Source of the DNA: JANQPA01 sp964548175
GTDB lineage: Bacteria; Bacteroidota; Bacteroidia; Chitinophagales; Saprospiraceae
Direction of reading: 5' to 3'
Assembly: GCA_964548175.1 (NCBI GenBank)
Contig: CAZJQS010000002.1
Span: 115,446 to 179,445 of the forward strand
DNA: 64,000 nucleotides
The stretch's first letter is position 1. Each line of letters begins with the position of its first letter. Below are positions 50,535 through 59,806 of this stretch, piece after piece. The translations under genes and the position numbers were made by a program. The notes under the pieces were generated by a model that saw nothing but the letters and a program-made list of their open reading frames with translations, searched no databases and was not told the origin of the DNA.

Positions 50535-52086
50535 GATCGTTTTGTTTTAGGTTAATGTGGTGGTTTTCCGCCAGCTCCTTGCAGAGATCCAATAATAAGC
50601 CGGAGCGAACGGTTTGGATGACAAATTCCAGCTCTTCGGTAAAAAGCTGATCGGATTCGCGATGAGCTACCTTTGTCCGGACGTATTCGTAGCAGGCATC
50701 CAATAGTAGTCCGGATTTCAGTGGACGGCGAAAGTCGAGTCCCTGACAAGCGTATAACAATTCTATGGCTAGAATTTGTTCCAGATTGTTGACGACCTGA
50801 AGGGTCTTCCTGGCCGAGGTCGCGCCCATGCTCACGTGATCTTCCTGCCCAATGGAAGTGGGGATGCTGTCTGTACTGGCCGGAAAGCAAAGTGCTTTAT
50901 TTTCATTGACTAAGGAGGCTGTGGTATATTGGGGGATCATAAACCCGGAATTCAAGCCGGTTTCTTTCATTAACAATTTCGGTATGCCTTCGAATTTTCC
51001 CTCCAGGGAGAGGTAGATGCGTCGATCCGAGATGTTGCCCAATTCGGCGGCGGCCATGGCTGCGTAATCCAGCGGCAGCGCCAGGGGTTGTCCATGAAAA
51101 TTCCCACCGCTGATGATGGCGTCAGGCCCCAAAACGATGGGGTTATCGGTCACAGCATTGATCTCCGTGTGCAATACTTCTTTGAGATGTAGCCAGGCTG
51201 CACGGGAAGCGCCGTGCACCTGCGGCATACACCTCAAAGAATAAGGATCTTGCACCCTGGAGCATCCCTCATGCGATTTCATGATCTCGGAACCTTCCAG
51301 TAAGGTCCAGATACGCTCCGCTACATGCAAAGCGCCCTGGTGCGGACGTATGTGATGCAAGGCGGCGATGAACGGCTTTTTGGAACCGGCCATGGCTTCC
51401 AGCATCATTGCCCCAATCAGATCCGCCTGGTCCAGGCAGCGTTGTAATCGGTCTGCAATGACTACTCCATAAGCCGCCATAAACTGGGTGCCGTTGATGA
51501 GCGCCAGGGCATCTTTTGCATGAAGAACAACGGGGGAAAGCCCCCCCTTTTCCAGAAAAGCATCAGCCGGCATCCAGGCTCCCTGGTAATGAACTTTACC
51601 CAAACCAATTAAGGGTAGAAATAAATGCGCCAGTGGGGCCAAATCTCCGGAAGCACCCACAGAGCCCTGCGCCGGAACAAAAGGGACGGCGTCTTGCTCG
51701 ATGTGCCATAGTATCCTTTCCACAACTGGCAAAGAAACGCCGGAATAGCCCAGTGCAAGAGACTGGACTTTAAGGATCATCATCAATTTAGCTAATTCCA
51801 ATGGGATGCCTTCACCTACTCCTACCGCGTGACTCTTCAGTAGGTTAGCCTGGAGTTGCTGAGCCTGTCGTGCAGGCACAAAAGTATTACACAGTGGTCC
51901 GAAGCCCGTAGTTAATCCATAAACCACCTGTTCGCTACTCACCACTTCATGGATACAGGAACGAGCTTGTTCCATTTTAGTGACCACCGCTCTGGTAAGT
52001 TTGCCTTTTCTCTGTCCGCGGACTAGTTCCAGCGCCAGACCGATGGTCAATCGATCTTTTCCATAATGAAAATCCTTTTTTATCAT
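50512..52086 (-). CDS. hutH: Histidine ammonia-lyase
   Basis: 524 residues. The MIO prosthetic group forms from A145-S146-G147 in GSVGASGDLAPLAH; YGLTTGFGPL and NGTQFMAAYG are typical. Y-x-x-S segments and EDHVSMGATSARK near the C terminus fit HAL rather than PAL. Deaminates histidine to urocanate, first gene of a hutHUIG set on the minus strand. No HutC-like repressor is visible in the window. Confidence 0.96.
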   Translation of the reverse strand: MIKKDFHYGKDRLTIGLALELVRGQRKGKLTRAVVTKMEQARSCIHEVVSSEQVVYGLTTGFGPLCNTFVPARQAQQLQANLLKSHAVGVGEGIPLELAKLMMILKVQSLALGYSGVSLPVVERILWHIEQDAVPFVPAQGSVGASGDLAPLAHLFLPLIGLGKVHYQGAWMPADAFLEKGGLSPVVLHAKDALALINGTQFMAAYGVVIADRLQRCLDQADLIGAMMLEAMAGSKKPFIAALHHIRPHQGALHVAERIWTLLEGSEIMKSHEGCSRVQDPYSLRCMPQVHGASRAAWLHLKEVLHTEINAVTDNPIVLGPDAIISGGNFHGQPLALPLDYAAMAAAELGNISDRRIYLSLEGKFEGIPKLLMKETGLNSGFMIPQYTTASLVNENKALCFPASTDSIPTSIGQEDHVSMGATSARKTLQVVNNLEQILAIELLYACQGLDFRRPLKSGLLLDACYEYVRTKVAHRESDQLFTEELEFVIQTVRSGLLLDLCKELAENHHINLKQNDHEVFGIY

Positions 52087-52236
52087 AACGATTGGCTTTA
52101 TTTGGTAGCAAGTCCTTGTTCGGACTTTTTTAAATGTAAGATTTTAATTTTTCCACAAAAAACAACCGCACATTTTTTGCTTTTTTTCTCAGAAAACTTA
52201 TTTTCCATTTATTCACTCATTACAATCCCAATTAAT

Positions 52237-52932
52237 ATGAATCATATCAAGTTCCTTTTGTTGACCGTTTTCACATTCTCCTTAACGGTAACCTTTTCTC
52301 AAGAATGCAGTACTTATTTCCCTTTCAAGGAAAAGGTCAGGCTGGAATATAAGCATCTGGATAAAAAGGGAAAATTGATGCAGACCTCTGTACAGGAAGT
52401 CACGAAAGTGACCTCTAGTGCTGATGGCCTGGAAGCTGTCATCAACACAGAACTTTATGATGACAAAGAAAAAGAGTTAGCTAAAGGCTCCTATACGGTA
52501 AAATGCAAGGACAACACTTTTTACATGGATATGTCTAATATGATCCCTGAAAATATTCGGCAGATGGGAGGCGAATCGGAGATGAAAATGTCAGGTGACG
52601 GCTTCGTAATGGATACCGATCCAAAAGTAGGTGATCAATTTCCGGATTCAGAAAACACCATTGAATTTAAGATGGGGCCGATGAATATGAAAATGACGAT
52701 GAATATTTCAGAACATAAAGTGGAGGCTAAGGAAACGATTACTACTGATGCGGGCACTTTCGAATGTTTCAGAATCTCTTACCTGGTGGATACCAAGGCA
52801 ATGATGAGCAAATCGGAAAGCCGCGTTGTCAATTGGTACGCTAAAGGGGTAGGCACCGTTAAATCAGCATCTTACAACGCTAAAAATGATAAGCTGATGT
52901 CTCAAATGGTCCTTTCCCGATTGGAGAAATAA
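52237..52932 (+). CDS. TapB/DUF3108-like secreted protein
   Basis: 231 residues from ATG 52237. Signal peptide about 1-21 (VTFSQ). The mature part begins ECSTYFPFKEKVRLEYKHLDKKGKL and ends SRVVNWYAKGVGTVKSASYN, the pattern of TapB-like/DUF3108-like beta proteins, a lipocalin-like barrel. Rich in Met and Lys. Function unknown. Divergent from hutH; the upstream AT-rich 100 bp have no consensus promoter. Confidence 0.7.
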   Translation: MNHIKFLLLTVFTFSLTVTFSQECSTYFPFKEKVRLEYKHLDKKGKLMQTSVQEVTKVTSSADGLEAVINTELYDDKEKELAKGSYTVKCKDNTFYMDMSNMIPENIRQMGGESEMKMSGDGFVMDTDPKVGDQFPDSENTIEFKMGPMNMKMTMNISEHKVEAKETITTDAGTFECFRISYLVDTKAMMSKSESRVVNWYAKGVGTVKSASYNAKNDKLMSQMVLSRLEK

Positions 52933-52976
52933 GCGTGAGTTTTCCTTTAAACTCGATAAGCCAAAGGGGTATCTAT

Positions 52977-54287
52977 TCAATTACCGGGAATGAAGAAATA
53001 TACCACTTGTGGAAAACTCATCACCACGATCAGCAGCACCAGCTGTATGGCAATAAATGGTATGATCCCTCTGTATAAATGCTGGGTCGTCACCTGGGCC
53101 GGCGCCACGCCCTTTAAATAAAACAGAGAAAAACCAAAGGGAGGAGACAAAAAAGAGATCTGTAAATTTAAGCCCAACAGCACTCCTATCCAGATCAGAT
53201 CAATTCCGAAGGCGACGAAGATCGGCGCCACCACCGGCACAATGATGAAAATGATCTCAATAAAATCGATGAAAAAACCGGCGAAGAAAACCACGATCAT
53301 CACCAATATCAGAAAAGCATTAGCGGACAGATTGGCATTTTCGATTAATTGAACGAGGTAGCCATCTCCGTTCATTTCGCGAAAGACAAAAGAAAAAGTG
53401 GTCGCCCCCATTAAGATAATAAACACCATGCTGGTCAGGTGAGTCGTCTCCTGCATGACAGAGGTCAATACCTTATAACTGAATTTCTTTTGGAAAACCG
53501 TCATCAGCGTTGCCCCCAAAGCACCTACTGCAGCTGCTTCTGTAGGAGAAGCCAGACCGGCAAAGATCGATCCCAGTACCGCCACGATCAATAAAAGGGG
53601 TAAAACGAATGCCTTGATCACCTTTGGCCAGTAGTTTTGAGCCTTAAATGCATCAATTTCCTCCTGCGGCACGGAGGGCGCCTTTTGGGGATAGCGGGTC
53701 GCGTAAAGAAAAACATAGATCACGTACATCAGCACCAACAACAATCCGGGTAATAAGGCGGCGGCAAACAAATGTCCTACCGACACATTCAATACGCTTC
53801 CCAACAAAACCAGCACCACGGAAGGAGGAATGATCTGCCCCAAAGTTCCGGAAGAAGCAATTGTTCCCGTGGCCAGTTCGGGCGTATACCCTTTTTTCAG
53901 CATCGTTGGAAGGCTAATCAGGCCCATAGTGATCACGGTGGCGCCGACGATGCCTGTGGAAGCTGCGAGCAAAGCCCCGACAATGATCACGGAAATGGCC
54001 AGTCCGCCATTGACTTTGCCAAAAAGAACGGCCATCGTCTCCAGCAGATTTTCGGCGATACCCGATTTTTCCAGCATAATACCCATAAAAATGAACAGGG
54101 GTACTGCCAACAAAACATAATTACTCATCACCCCCATAATACGTGGTGGCAGAGCTGAAAAGCTGGAAGCATCCAGAAAACACAGCGCGTAGATGATCGA
54201 TATCCCTCCAAGGGTAAAAGCAACGGGATAACCATAAAGGATAAGCAGGAAGATACTCAGAAAAAGAATGATCGCGATTATTTCCAT
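52977..54287 (-). CDS. dctM: TRAP transporter large permease
   Basis: 436 residues with about 12 membrane helices, the size of DctM, the ion-coupled transport subunit. GSVLAAST-GIVGATVITMGLISLPTMLKKGY and a later ASPTEAAAVGALGA repeat are family hallmarks (inverted repeats). Drives uptake of organic acids with Na+. The matching small subunit precedes it by 20 bp. No binding protein gene is near; the candidate is dctP at 39893-41014. Confidence 0.93.
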   Translation of the reverse strand: MEIIAIILFLSIFLLILYGYPVAFTLGGISIIYALCFLDASSFSALPPRIMGVMSNYVLLAVPLFIFMGIMLEKSGIAENLLETMAVLFGKVNGGLAISVIIVGALLAASTGIVGATVITMGLISLPTMLKKGYTPELATGTIASSGTLGQIIPPSVVLVLLGSVLNVSVGHLFAAALLPGLLLVLMYVIYVFLYATRYPQKAPSVPQEEIDAFKAQNYWPKVIKAFVLPLLLIVAVLGSIFAGLASPTEAAAVGALGATLMTVFQKKFSYKVLTSVMQETTHLTSMVFIILMGATTFSFVFREMNGDGYLVQLIENANLSANAFLILVMIVVFFAGFFIDFIEIIFIIVPVVAPIFVAFGIDLIWIGVLLGLNLQISFLSPPFGFSLFYLKGVAPAQVTTQHLYRGIIPFIAIQLVLLIVVMSFPQVVYFFIPGN

Positions 54288-54307
54288 AGTTTTTGCTTTG
54301 GGTAGGC

Positions 54308-54826
54308 TTACTTTTCTTTTGACGAACGAAGGGTTAAATAAGAAGTGATGATATGGGCAATGGCTTGTAGCAGCAGCAATATTCCACCCGCGGTAATGGC
54401 GAATTTAATCAGGTAGCGGGCAGGCAAGCCTCCGGGATCAGGCGAAGTTTCCCTGATCTGGAAAGAAACATCAGCATATTGGTAGGAAGCTACAATGATC
54501 ATTATGCACCAGGGAAGCAGAAAAAGTAATCCGCCTATCAGGTTAACCAGGGCTTTATCTCTTTCGCTGAAGCCGGAGTAGAACAGGTCCACCCGAACAT
54601 GCCGATCATGTTTAAAAGCATAGCCTGCTCCCAGTAAAAAAATGAGCGCAAAAAGATGCCACTCTAACTCCATGATCCAGGCTTCGGTATCGTTGAACAA
54701 ATAGCGAAAAACGACGTCAAAGCAGACTAGGAGTACGAGTAGGAACGTAAGCCAGGACACCCCCTTCCCTATCCATTCATTGAACCGGGAAATTTGGTCC
54801 GCCAGATTTTGCCAGAATTTTTCCAT
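54308..54826 (-). CDS. dctQ: TRAP transporter small permease
   Basis: 172 residues with four membrane helices; the segment LVLLVCFDVVFRYLFNDTEAWIMELEWHLFALIFLLGAGYAFKHDRHVRVDLFY is typical of DctQ in its N-x-x-x-W-x-x-E and H-V-R-V-D motifs. It joins the large permease and helps dock the binding protein. First gene of the dctQM pair; 63 bp after the glucosaminidase stop. Confidence 0.9.
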   Translation of the reverse strand: MEKFWQNLADQISRFNEWIGKGVSWLTFLLVLLVCFDVVFRYLFNDTEAWIMELEWHLFALIFLLGAGYAFKHDRHVRVDLFYSGFSERDKALVNLIGGLLFLLPWCIMIIVASYQYADVSFQIRETSPDPGGLPARYLIKFAITAGGILLLLQAIAHIITSYLTLRSSKEK

Positions 54827-54889
54827 GCTGGTTTAAATTTGGCAAAATATAGATGTAGTTATTGTGATATGGAAATATTTGATGGATTT

Positions 54890-55705
54890 TCATTGATCAT
54901 ACCGATACAATTTCAGCTCTTCGATGATCTTGATCAGTTTTTCAGCATAGCGTTTGTCGGTCGCGTAGCCTGCCTTCTTCAGGCCGTGGGCCCATCCTTG
55001 ATAATCAGTGACCGGCAGATCCAGCAGATGCTTGTACCTGCTGCTGGTCAGCAACTTAGAATGCTCCCGGTAACTCTCCCAGGCGGAATCGAAGACCCTG
55101 AACATATCGTAAATATCATCATCTGTATAATTCCGGCAAGTACATCCCCGGCACTTAGAGCGGCACTTGATGCCGAAATGATTGTCAGACTCTACGGACA
55201 GCCGACTTCCTCCCGCATCTGACTCTAACAATCCCTGGGCAAGCGTAATACTCGCAGGAATGCCGTACATTTCCCTTTCCGTCTTTGCAATCTTCGCAAA
55301 CCGCTCCACATAACGAATACAATTATTGCGCTTTTCCGCAACGATGGCCGGATCGATCCCCTTTCGACGACCGTAATCAGGATTAAGGATAAAGGTGATG
55401 TTATAAAAATCATTGGCTTTGCGGCTGCTCCATTTCTTTTCTTCTTTTTTTGGAACGGACACATGCTCATGACTAGCAGTGGTTAAACCATCAGAAGAAG
55501 AAGAGGGCATTACATGTGCGGCGGCAGAAGACAGTCCCTTGTCTGACATATTGAATTTTATAGTGATGTCTCTGGTCAGGTAAAGATGCAGCGCGATAAA
55601 GATCAGCAAGAGCCGGAACCAGTTTTTCCTTAAATACTGACGAAAAAGATCGACTGCATAAGGTGGGCGTCTTTGATCATGAGCATATTGGTAATGGTAA
55701 TACAT
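54890..55705 (-). CDS. Membrane-anchored glucosaminidase
   Basis: 271 residues from ATG 55705; earlier starts lack support. A cytoplasmic 30 residues, one membrane helix (about 31-47), a Ser-rich linker, then a FlgJ/GH73-like glucosaminidase domain (about 120-265): GIPASITLAQGLLESDAGGSRLS with the catalytic Glu, NHFGIKC. The insert CRSKCRGCTC carries four cysteines, common in Bacteroidota members. It cuts the glycan chain of peptidoglycan in the periplasm. A promoter of consensus type lies 44 bp upstream. Confidence 0.88.
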   Translation of the reverse strand: MYYHYQYAHDQRRPPYAVDLFRQYLRKNWFRLLLIFIALHLYLTRDITIKFNMSDKGLSSAAAHVMPSSSSDGLTTASHEHVSVPKKEEKKWSSRKANDFYNITFILNPDYGRRKGIDPAIVAEKRNNCIRYVERFAKIAKTEREMYGIPASITLAQGLLESDAGGSRLSVESDNHFGIKCRSKCRGCTCRNYTDDDIYDMFRVFDSAWESYREHSKLLTSSRYKHLLDLPVTDYQGWAHGLKKAGYATDKRYAEKLIKIIEELKLYRYDQ

Positions 55706-55748
55706 AACACATTTTGTTTTATATGCCTTCGAATCGGATTTTACACAA

Positions 55749-55780
55749 CAAAAATAAAACAAAAAGTTTTATTTAGCAAA
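55749..55780 (-). promoter_or_regulatory. Bacteroidota-type promoter for the glucosaminidase gene
   Basis: On the minus strand TTTG (55777-55780), a 20-bp spacer to TATTTTTG (55749-55756). Both boxes match the consensus; the start of transcription would be near 55742, giving a leader of about 37 nt. Confidence 0.6.
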
Positions 55781-55841
55781 TTATTTATTGACGCCCAGTT
55801 AAAAGTAATTTTCCACAATTTTCACCTAAATTTCACCCGCT

Positions 55842-55860
55842 TAGTGTAGTATTTACACTA
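55842..55860. promoter_or_regulatory. 19-bp palindrome, candidate operator
   Basis: TAGTGTAgtattTACACTA: perfect 7-bp arms around 5 bases, 35 bp upstream of the GlcNAc-kinase-like ATG and about 60 bp upstream of the promoter of the divergent glucosaminidase. The size and symmetry suit a dimeric regulator such as a GntR-type protein. No regulator gene is adjacent. Confidence 0.4.
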
Positions 55861-55893
55861 CCTTTATCCACTAAACAATAAAAAACGGAAAAA

Positions 55894-56745
55894 ATGATCA
55901 TAGTAGCGGACAGCGGCTCTACCAAAGCAGACTGGGCGGTGGTAACGCCAGAAGGAAGCCACCGCATCGTGGTGACGATGGGATTCAATCCAGTCTATCA
56001 CCAGGAAGCACTCATCTATGAAGAAACCTACAAGGCACTAGAAGACACTGTTGAAACCGAATCTGTAAAAGAACTGTATTATTACGGGACGGGATGTTGG
56101 GATAATGAGAAAAAGTCGGTAATAGCCGGAGCGATGGCGCGTATCTTCCCCAAAGCGCAAATACAGGTTCATCACGATCTGTTGGGCGCCGCCCGGGCGG
56201 CCTGCGGCAATCAAGCGGGCATCGCCTGCATAATAGGAACGGGGTCCAACTCTTGTCTTTTCGACGGCGATCAGATACAGGACAACGTCACCAACCTGGG
56301 CTATTTCATCGGTGACGAGGGCAGCGGCGCCTTTTTGGGAAAGGAACTCATCAAAGCGTATTTCTATCGCGAGCTGCCCAAAAGTCTTTTCTACGAATTT
56401 GAACAAAAAGTACCGGGCGGGAAGGCCGAAATCCTGGAAAACGTATACCGGAAGCCTACCCCAAATGTATATCTTGCCACCTTTACCAAATTCCTGGGAG
56501 AGCACCGCGCTCACCCCTTCATTCAAAAATTGCTTTATCGCAGTTTTGAGGAATTTATCGACCGGCATGCCAGAAAATACAAAAGTCACTTATCTTTGCC
56601 GGTCAGCTTCGTAGGCTCCGTAGCCTATTATTTTAAGGAATTCATCGAAGCTGTATTACAAGAACGATCAATGATCGTCGGCAACTTTGTCAAAAAACCT
56701 ATAGATTCGCTGGTGGATTTCCATACCAGCAGCAACAAGCAATAA
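55894..56745 (+). CDS. BadF/BadG-family sugar kinase, N-acetylglucosamine kinase-like
   Basis: 283 residues. Actin-like ATPase fold: phosphate-1 motif VADSGSTKADW, later IGTGSNSCLFDG and GYFIGDEGSGAFLG, as in N-acetylglucosamine kinases of the BadF/BcrA group. It probably phosphorylates amino sugars released from wall turnover; the glucosaminidase is the divergent neighbour. It forms an operon with pfkA (16 bp). Confidence 0.85.
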   Translation: MIIVADSGSTKADWAVVTPEGSHRIVVTMGFNPVYHQEALIYEETYKALEDTVETESVKELYYYGTGCWDNEKKSVIAGAMARIFPKAQIQVHHDLLGAARAACGNQAGIACIIGTGSNSCLFDGDQIQDNVTNLGYFIGDEGSGAFLGKELIKAYFYRELPKSLFYEFEQKVPGGKAEILENVYRKPTPNVYLATFTKFLGEHRAHPFIQKLLYRSFEEFIDRHARKYKSHLSLPVSFVGSVAYYFKEFIEAVLQERSMIVGNFVKKPIDSLVDFHTSSNKQ

Positions 56746-56761
56746 AACGATTAAACCAAAT

Positions 56762-57745
56762 ATGGAAAAGGCAATCAAACGCATCGCTGTTTTTACCTCC
56801 GGAGGCGACGCCCCTGGAATGAATGCCGCTTTAAGAGCTGTAGTCCGTACAGCCTCGTACCATAATCTCCATGTTTACGGGATCAACAGAGGATACGAAG
56901 GAATGATCGACGGCGACTTAAAGCGGCTCGAGCGCAACGATGTCGCTAATATCATCCATCGCGGCGGCACTATCCTTAAAACGGCCCGGAGCCAGCGTTT
57001 CAGGGAAGCTGCCGGCCGCGAACAGGCTAAGGATTCCCTGGCAGCTTTTGATATAGACGCTTGCATTGCTATCGGAGGGGACGGCACCTTCACCGGCGCC
57101 GATATTTTTTCCAAAGAACATCATATCCCCTTTATCGGCATTCCCGGTACTATTGATAATGACTTGTACGGAACCGACTATACCATCGGTTTTGACACGG
57201 CCATCAATACCGCCATAGAAGCGGTCGATCGAATACGCGATACGGCCGACTCCCACGACCGCCTGTTTTTCGTCGAAGTAATGGGCCGGCATTCCGGATA
57301 CATCGCCCTCAATACGGGTATCGGCAGCGGCGCAGGGAGCATCATGATACCGGAAATCGATAAATCTATCGACGATCTGATCAACAAACTCCGCAAAGAA
57401 GCCAAACGCAAAAAACTGTTCAGCGTAGTCATCGTCGCTGAGGGAAATAAATACGGCGGCGCCACCCAGATAGCCCAGCAAGTCAAGGAAAGATTCGACG
57501 AATTCGATACCAAAGTCACCATCATCGGCCACCTTCAAAGGGGAGGTTCTCCTAGCTGCTTCGATCGCGTACTGGCCAGCCGCCTGGGATTCGCGGCCGT
57601 AGAAGGTCTGCTCGCTGGCCAGAAAAACGTCATGGCCGGCCTGATTAATAACGAAGTGGCCTTCACTCCTTTCGAAGAAGCCATCAGCAAGTCTAAACCT
57701 CTAAAGGAGGATCTGGTGAGAATGGCGGAGATCCTATCGTTGTAA
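56762..57745 (+). CDS. pfkA: ATP-dependent 6-phosphofructokinase
   Basis: 327 residues. FTSGGDAPGMNAALRA, IGGDGTFTGA and PGTIDNDLYGTDYTIGFDTA with the catalytic Asp, EVMGRHSGYIAL, and LGHLQRGGSPSCFDR-type end. GGDGT, not GGDDT, indicates ATP rather than pyrophosphate as donor. Commits fructose 6-phosphate to glycolysis. Co-transcription with the amino-sugar kinase fits feeding recycled hexosamine into glycolysis. Confidence 0.95.
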   Translation: MEKAIKRIAVFTSGGDAPGMNAALRAVVRTASYHNLHVYGINRGYEGMIDGDLKRLERNDVANIIHRGGTILKTARSQRFREAAGREQAKDSLAAFDIDACIAIGGDGTFTGADIFSKEHHIPFIGIPGTIDNDLYGTDYTIGFDTAINTAIEAVDRIRDTADSHDRLFFVEVMGRHSGYIALNTGIGSGAGSIMIPEIDKSIDDLINKLRKEAKRKKLFSVVIVAEGNKYGGATQIAQQVKERFDEFDTKVTIIGHLQRGGSPSCFDRVLASRLGFAAVEGLLAGQKNVMAGLINNEVAFTPFEEAISKSKPLKEDLVRMAEILSL

Positions 57746-57924
57746 TTTTTAGGCCGTATCTTGTTTTAAAACCCAATCCAGCGGAGTGGAATATTTTATT
57801 GTAATCGCTGTGAAAAAATGAAAAATCGCTCTCCTTTTTCCATAAAAACTTTTCCCGCATCCAGGATCGGCGCGTATTTGTAAATGATTTCAGCCAACAA
57901 TTAGAAAAAGGCAAAATATAAAAA

Positions 57925-57952
57925 ACAAAGGAGGCAGGCCAGCCTCCTTTGT
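57925..57952 (-). terminator. Intrinsic terminator of the OmpA lipoprotein gene
   Basis: ACAAAGGAGGC (57925-57935) and GCCTCCTTTGT (57942-57952), loop 6; on the minus strand it is followed by a T-rich tract (TTTTTATATTTT). It begins 4 bases after the minus-strand stop. Confidence 0.75.
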
Positions 57953-57955
57953 CTT

Positions 57956-58618
57956 TTATATTTTTCCTTTTTCCGCTGCTTTTCTTAATTTCTTATTCGC
58001 CACAATAGCAATCTCCACCCTTCGGTTTTGCTGGCGGCCGCTGGCATTGGCATTACTTGCCACAGGCTCGGTCTCTCCGAGCCCCATGGTGACTAATCTG
58101 GAGTTACTTACTCCCTGCATAACCAGGTAAGCCTGAACGGATTTAGCTCGGTTATTGGAAAGCTCTAAATTATACTGTTCCTCCCCGGTGCTGTCGGTAT
58201 GGCCCTGGACGAGCACCTCGGTTTCGTCGTATTTTTGGAGCAGGTCGGCCAGTTCCTGAAGGTTTTGCCGGGTGGCGCTCTTAAGACTGTAGGAATCCAC
58301 GTCAAACAGCAGGCCGGAATCGAAGGTAATGAGGATGCCCTCTCCCACTCTTTCGACTTTGGCGCCTTCCAGGTCTTTTCTCATTTCCTCGGCTTGTTTG
58401 TCCATGTATTTACCGATCAGTGCGCCCGCAGTGCCGCCGATTACGGAGCCGATAAGGATTCCTCGGGCTTTTTTACCTTTGCTACCTAATGCGCCACCGA
58501 TGATACCGCCTAAAGCACCGCCCACCATGGCGCCCTGAAAAGTTTTGCTCGTATTGCAGGCCGGCGTCAACAATAGTACACAGGCCATTAGAACAGGGAT
58601 AAATTTGGTCGTTTTCAT
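57956..58618 (-). CDS. OmpA-family lipoprotein with glycine-zipper region
   Basis: 220 residues. Lipobox LTPAC (C21), then glycine-rich helices (about 28-73: GAMVGGALGGIIGGALG, GVIGGTAGALIGKYMD type) of the YMGG/glycine-zipper kind, then an OmpA-like peptidoglycan-binding domain (about 105-205) with VLVQGHTDSTGEEQYNLELSNNRAKSV and RQQNRRVEI. Anchors the outer membrane to the wall. A 7-bp-arm palindrome (TTTGTAT at 58639, ATACAAA at 58652) lies between it and the divergent CNNM gene. Confidence 0.92.
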   Translation of the reverse strand: MKTTKFIPVLMACVLLLTPACNTSKTFQGAMVGGALGGIIGGALGSKGKKARGILIGSVIGGTAGALIGKYMDKQAEEMRKDLEGAKVERVGEGILITFDSGLLFDVDSYSLKSATRQNLQELADLLQKYDETEVLVQGHTDSTGEEQYNLELSNNRAKSVQAYLVMQGVSNSRLVTMGLGETEPVASNANASGRQQNRRVEIAIVANKKLRKAAEKGKI

Positions 58619-58638
58619 TGATGGATTGATTTTATTAA

Positions 58639-58658
58639 TTTGTATTTAAATATACAAA
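58639..58658. promoter_or_regulatory. 20-bp palindrome between divergent genes
   Basis: TTTGTAT-TTAAAT-ATACAAA, perfect 7-bp arms, 20 bp upstream of the OmpA lipoprotein start and 72 bp upstream of the CNNM start. AT-rich, so could be chance, but its placement suits a shared operator. Confidence 0.3.
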
Positions 58659-58729
58659 CTTTCTAAATGTCCAGGAATTACATACATCCCTGGAATATTT
58701 TGTAATATTGTATAAAGCAAAAAACATAC

Positions 58730-59806
58730 ATGGGCTTATTAATTTTTTTCTTCGTTATATCGATCTTTTTTTCTTTTTTATGTTCCGTTCTCGAAGCGGT
58801 ATTACTCAGCATCACCCCTTCTTATATACAGCGGGCGATAATGGAAAAAAAGGGTATCGCCGCCACTTTAAAGCTTTATAAGGAGGACATCGACAAACCC
58901 TTATCGGCTATTCTCACGCTGAACACTATGGCGCATACCATAGGCGCCATAGGCGTAGGTGCGCAGGCGGGACACATATTTGGCGAACACTACATCGGCC
59001 TGGGCGGCGGCTTGTCCATAAGCTATGAATCGATAGTGGCGGGCGTAATGACCCTGGCTATATTGATCCTTTCCGAGATCATTCCAAAGACCATCGGAGC
59101 AAATAACTGGAAAGGCCTGGCGCCCTTCACCGTCCGATCTCTTCGCGTTATGATCTGGACCTTGCATCCATTCGTATGGCTCAGCCAGCGCATTACCAAA
59201 ACGCTGAAAAAGGACAAGGATCGCTCGGTGCTAAGCCGGGCAGATTTTGCGGCCATGACCAGGGAGGGCGAGCAGACGGGTGCGCTGGACAAGAGCGAAT
59301 CCGCTATTATTAAGAACCTGCTGGCTTTCGAGAAAAAAACCGTCAGAGACATCATGACGCCCAAGACCGTTGTCATGATGGCCAATGAAAAAACGACCCT
59401 TAGGGGTTTTTACGATAAAAGTATGCCGCTCCCCTTCTCCCGTATTCCTATTTTTGAAGAAACCCGGGACCAGGTGACCGGCATTGTGCTCAAGGACGAA
59501 TTGTTCCAGAACCTGGTCGAACAAAAAGACACGCTCCAACTAAAGGAGATCAGGCGTCCTGTTGATTTTGTACAGGACGACCTGCCGCTGCCCAAACTCT
59601 TCGAGATGCTTACCAATGAAAAACAGCACCTTTTTATCGTAACAGATGATTTCGGCGTAGTGGTCGGTATTGTAACGATGGAAGACCTTTTTGAGACCCT
59701 GCTCGGCAAAGAGATCGTCGACGAATCCGACGCCGTGGTGGACCTTCAGAAGCTCGCCAAGGAACGCTGGCAACAACGATTTAAGGACCAAAAAGAAGAA
59801 GAATAA
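58730..59806 (+). CDS. CNNM transmembrane and CBS-domain protein
   Basis: 358 residues. DUF21/CNNM domain with four hydrophobic segments (about 1-25, 55-80, 92-118, 125-145), including SILTLNTMAHTIGAIGVG and LSEIIPKTIGA, then two CBS domains (about 205-260 and 272-325: VRDIMTPKTVVMM, FSRIPIFEETRDQVTGIVLKDEL, FVQDDLPLPKLFEML). CorC/HlyC-type C-terminal domain is lacking. Family members move Mg2+ or Co2+ out of the cell. Its stop overlaps the start of a tiny membrane protein (TAATG). Confidence 0.9.
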   Translation: MGLLIFFFVISIFFSFLCSVLEAVLLSITPSYIQRAIMEKKGIAATLKLYKEDIDKPLSAILTLNTMAHTIGAIGVGAQAGHIFGEHYIGLGGGLSISYESIVAGVMTLAILILSEIIPKTIGANNWKGLAPFTVRSLRVMIWTLHPFVWLSQRITKTLKKDKDRSVLSRADFAAMTREGEQTGALDKSESAIIKNLLAFEKKTVRDIMTPKTVVMMANEKTTLRGFYDKSMPLPFSRIPIFEETRDQVTGIVLKDELFQNLVEQKDTLQLKEIRRPVDFVQDDLPLPKLFEMLTNEKQHLFIVTDDFGVVVGIVTMEDLFETLLGKEIVDESDAVVDLQKLAKERWQQRFKDQKEEE

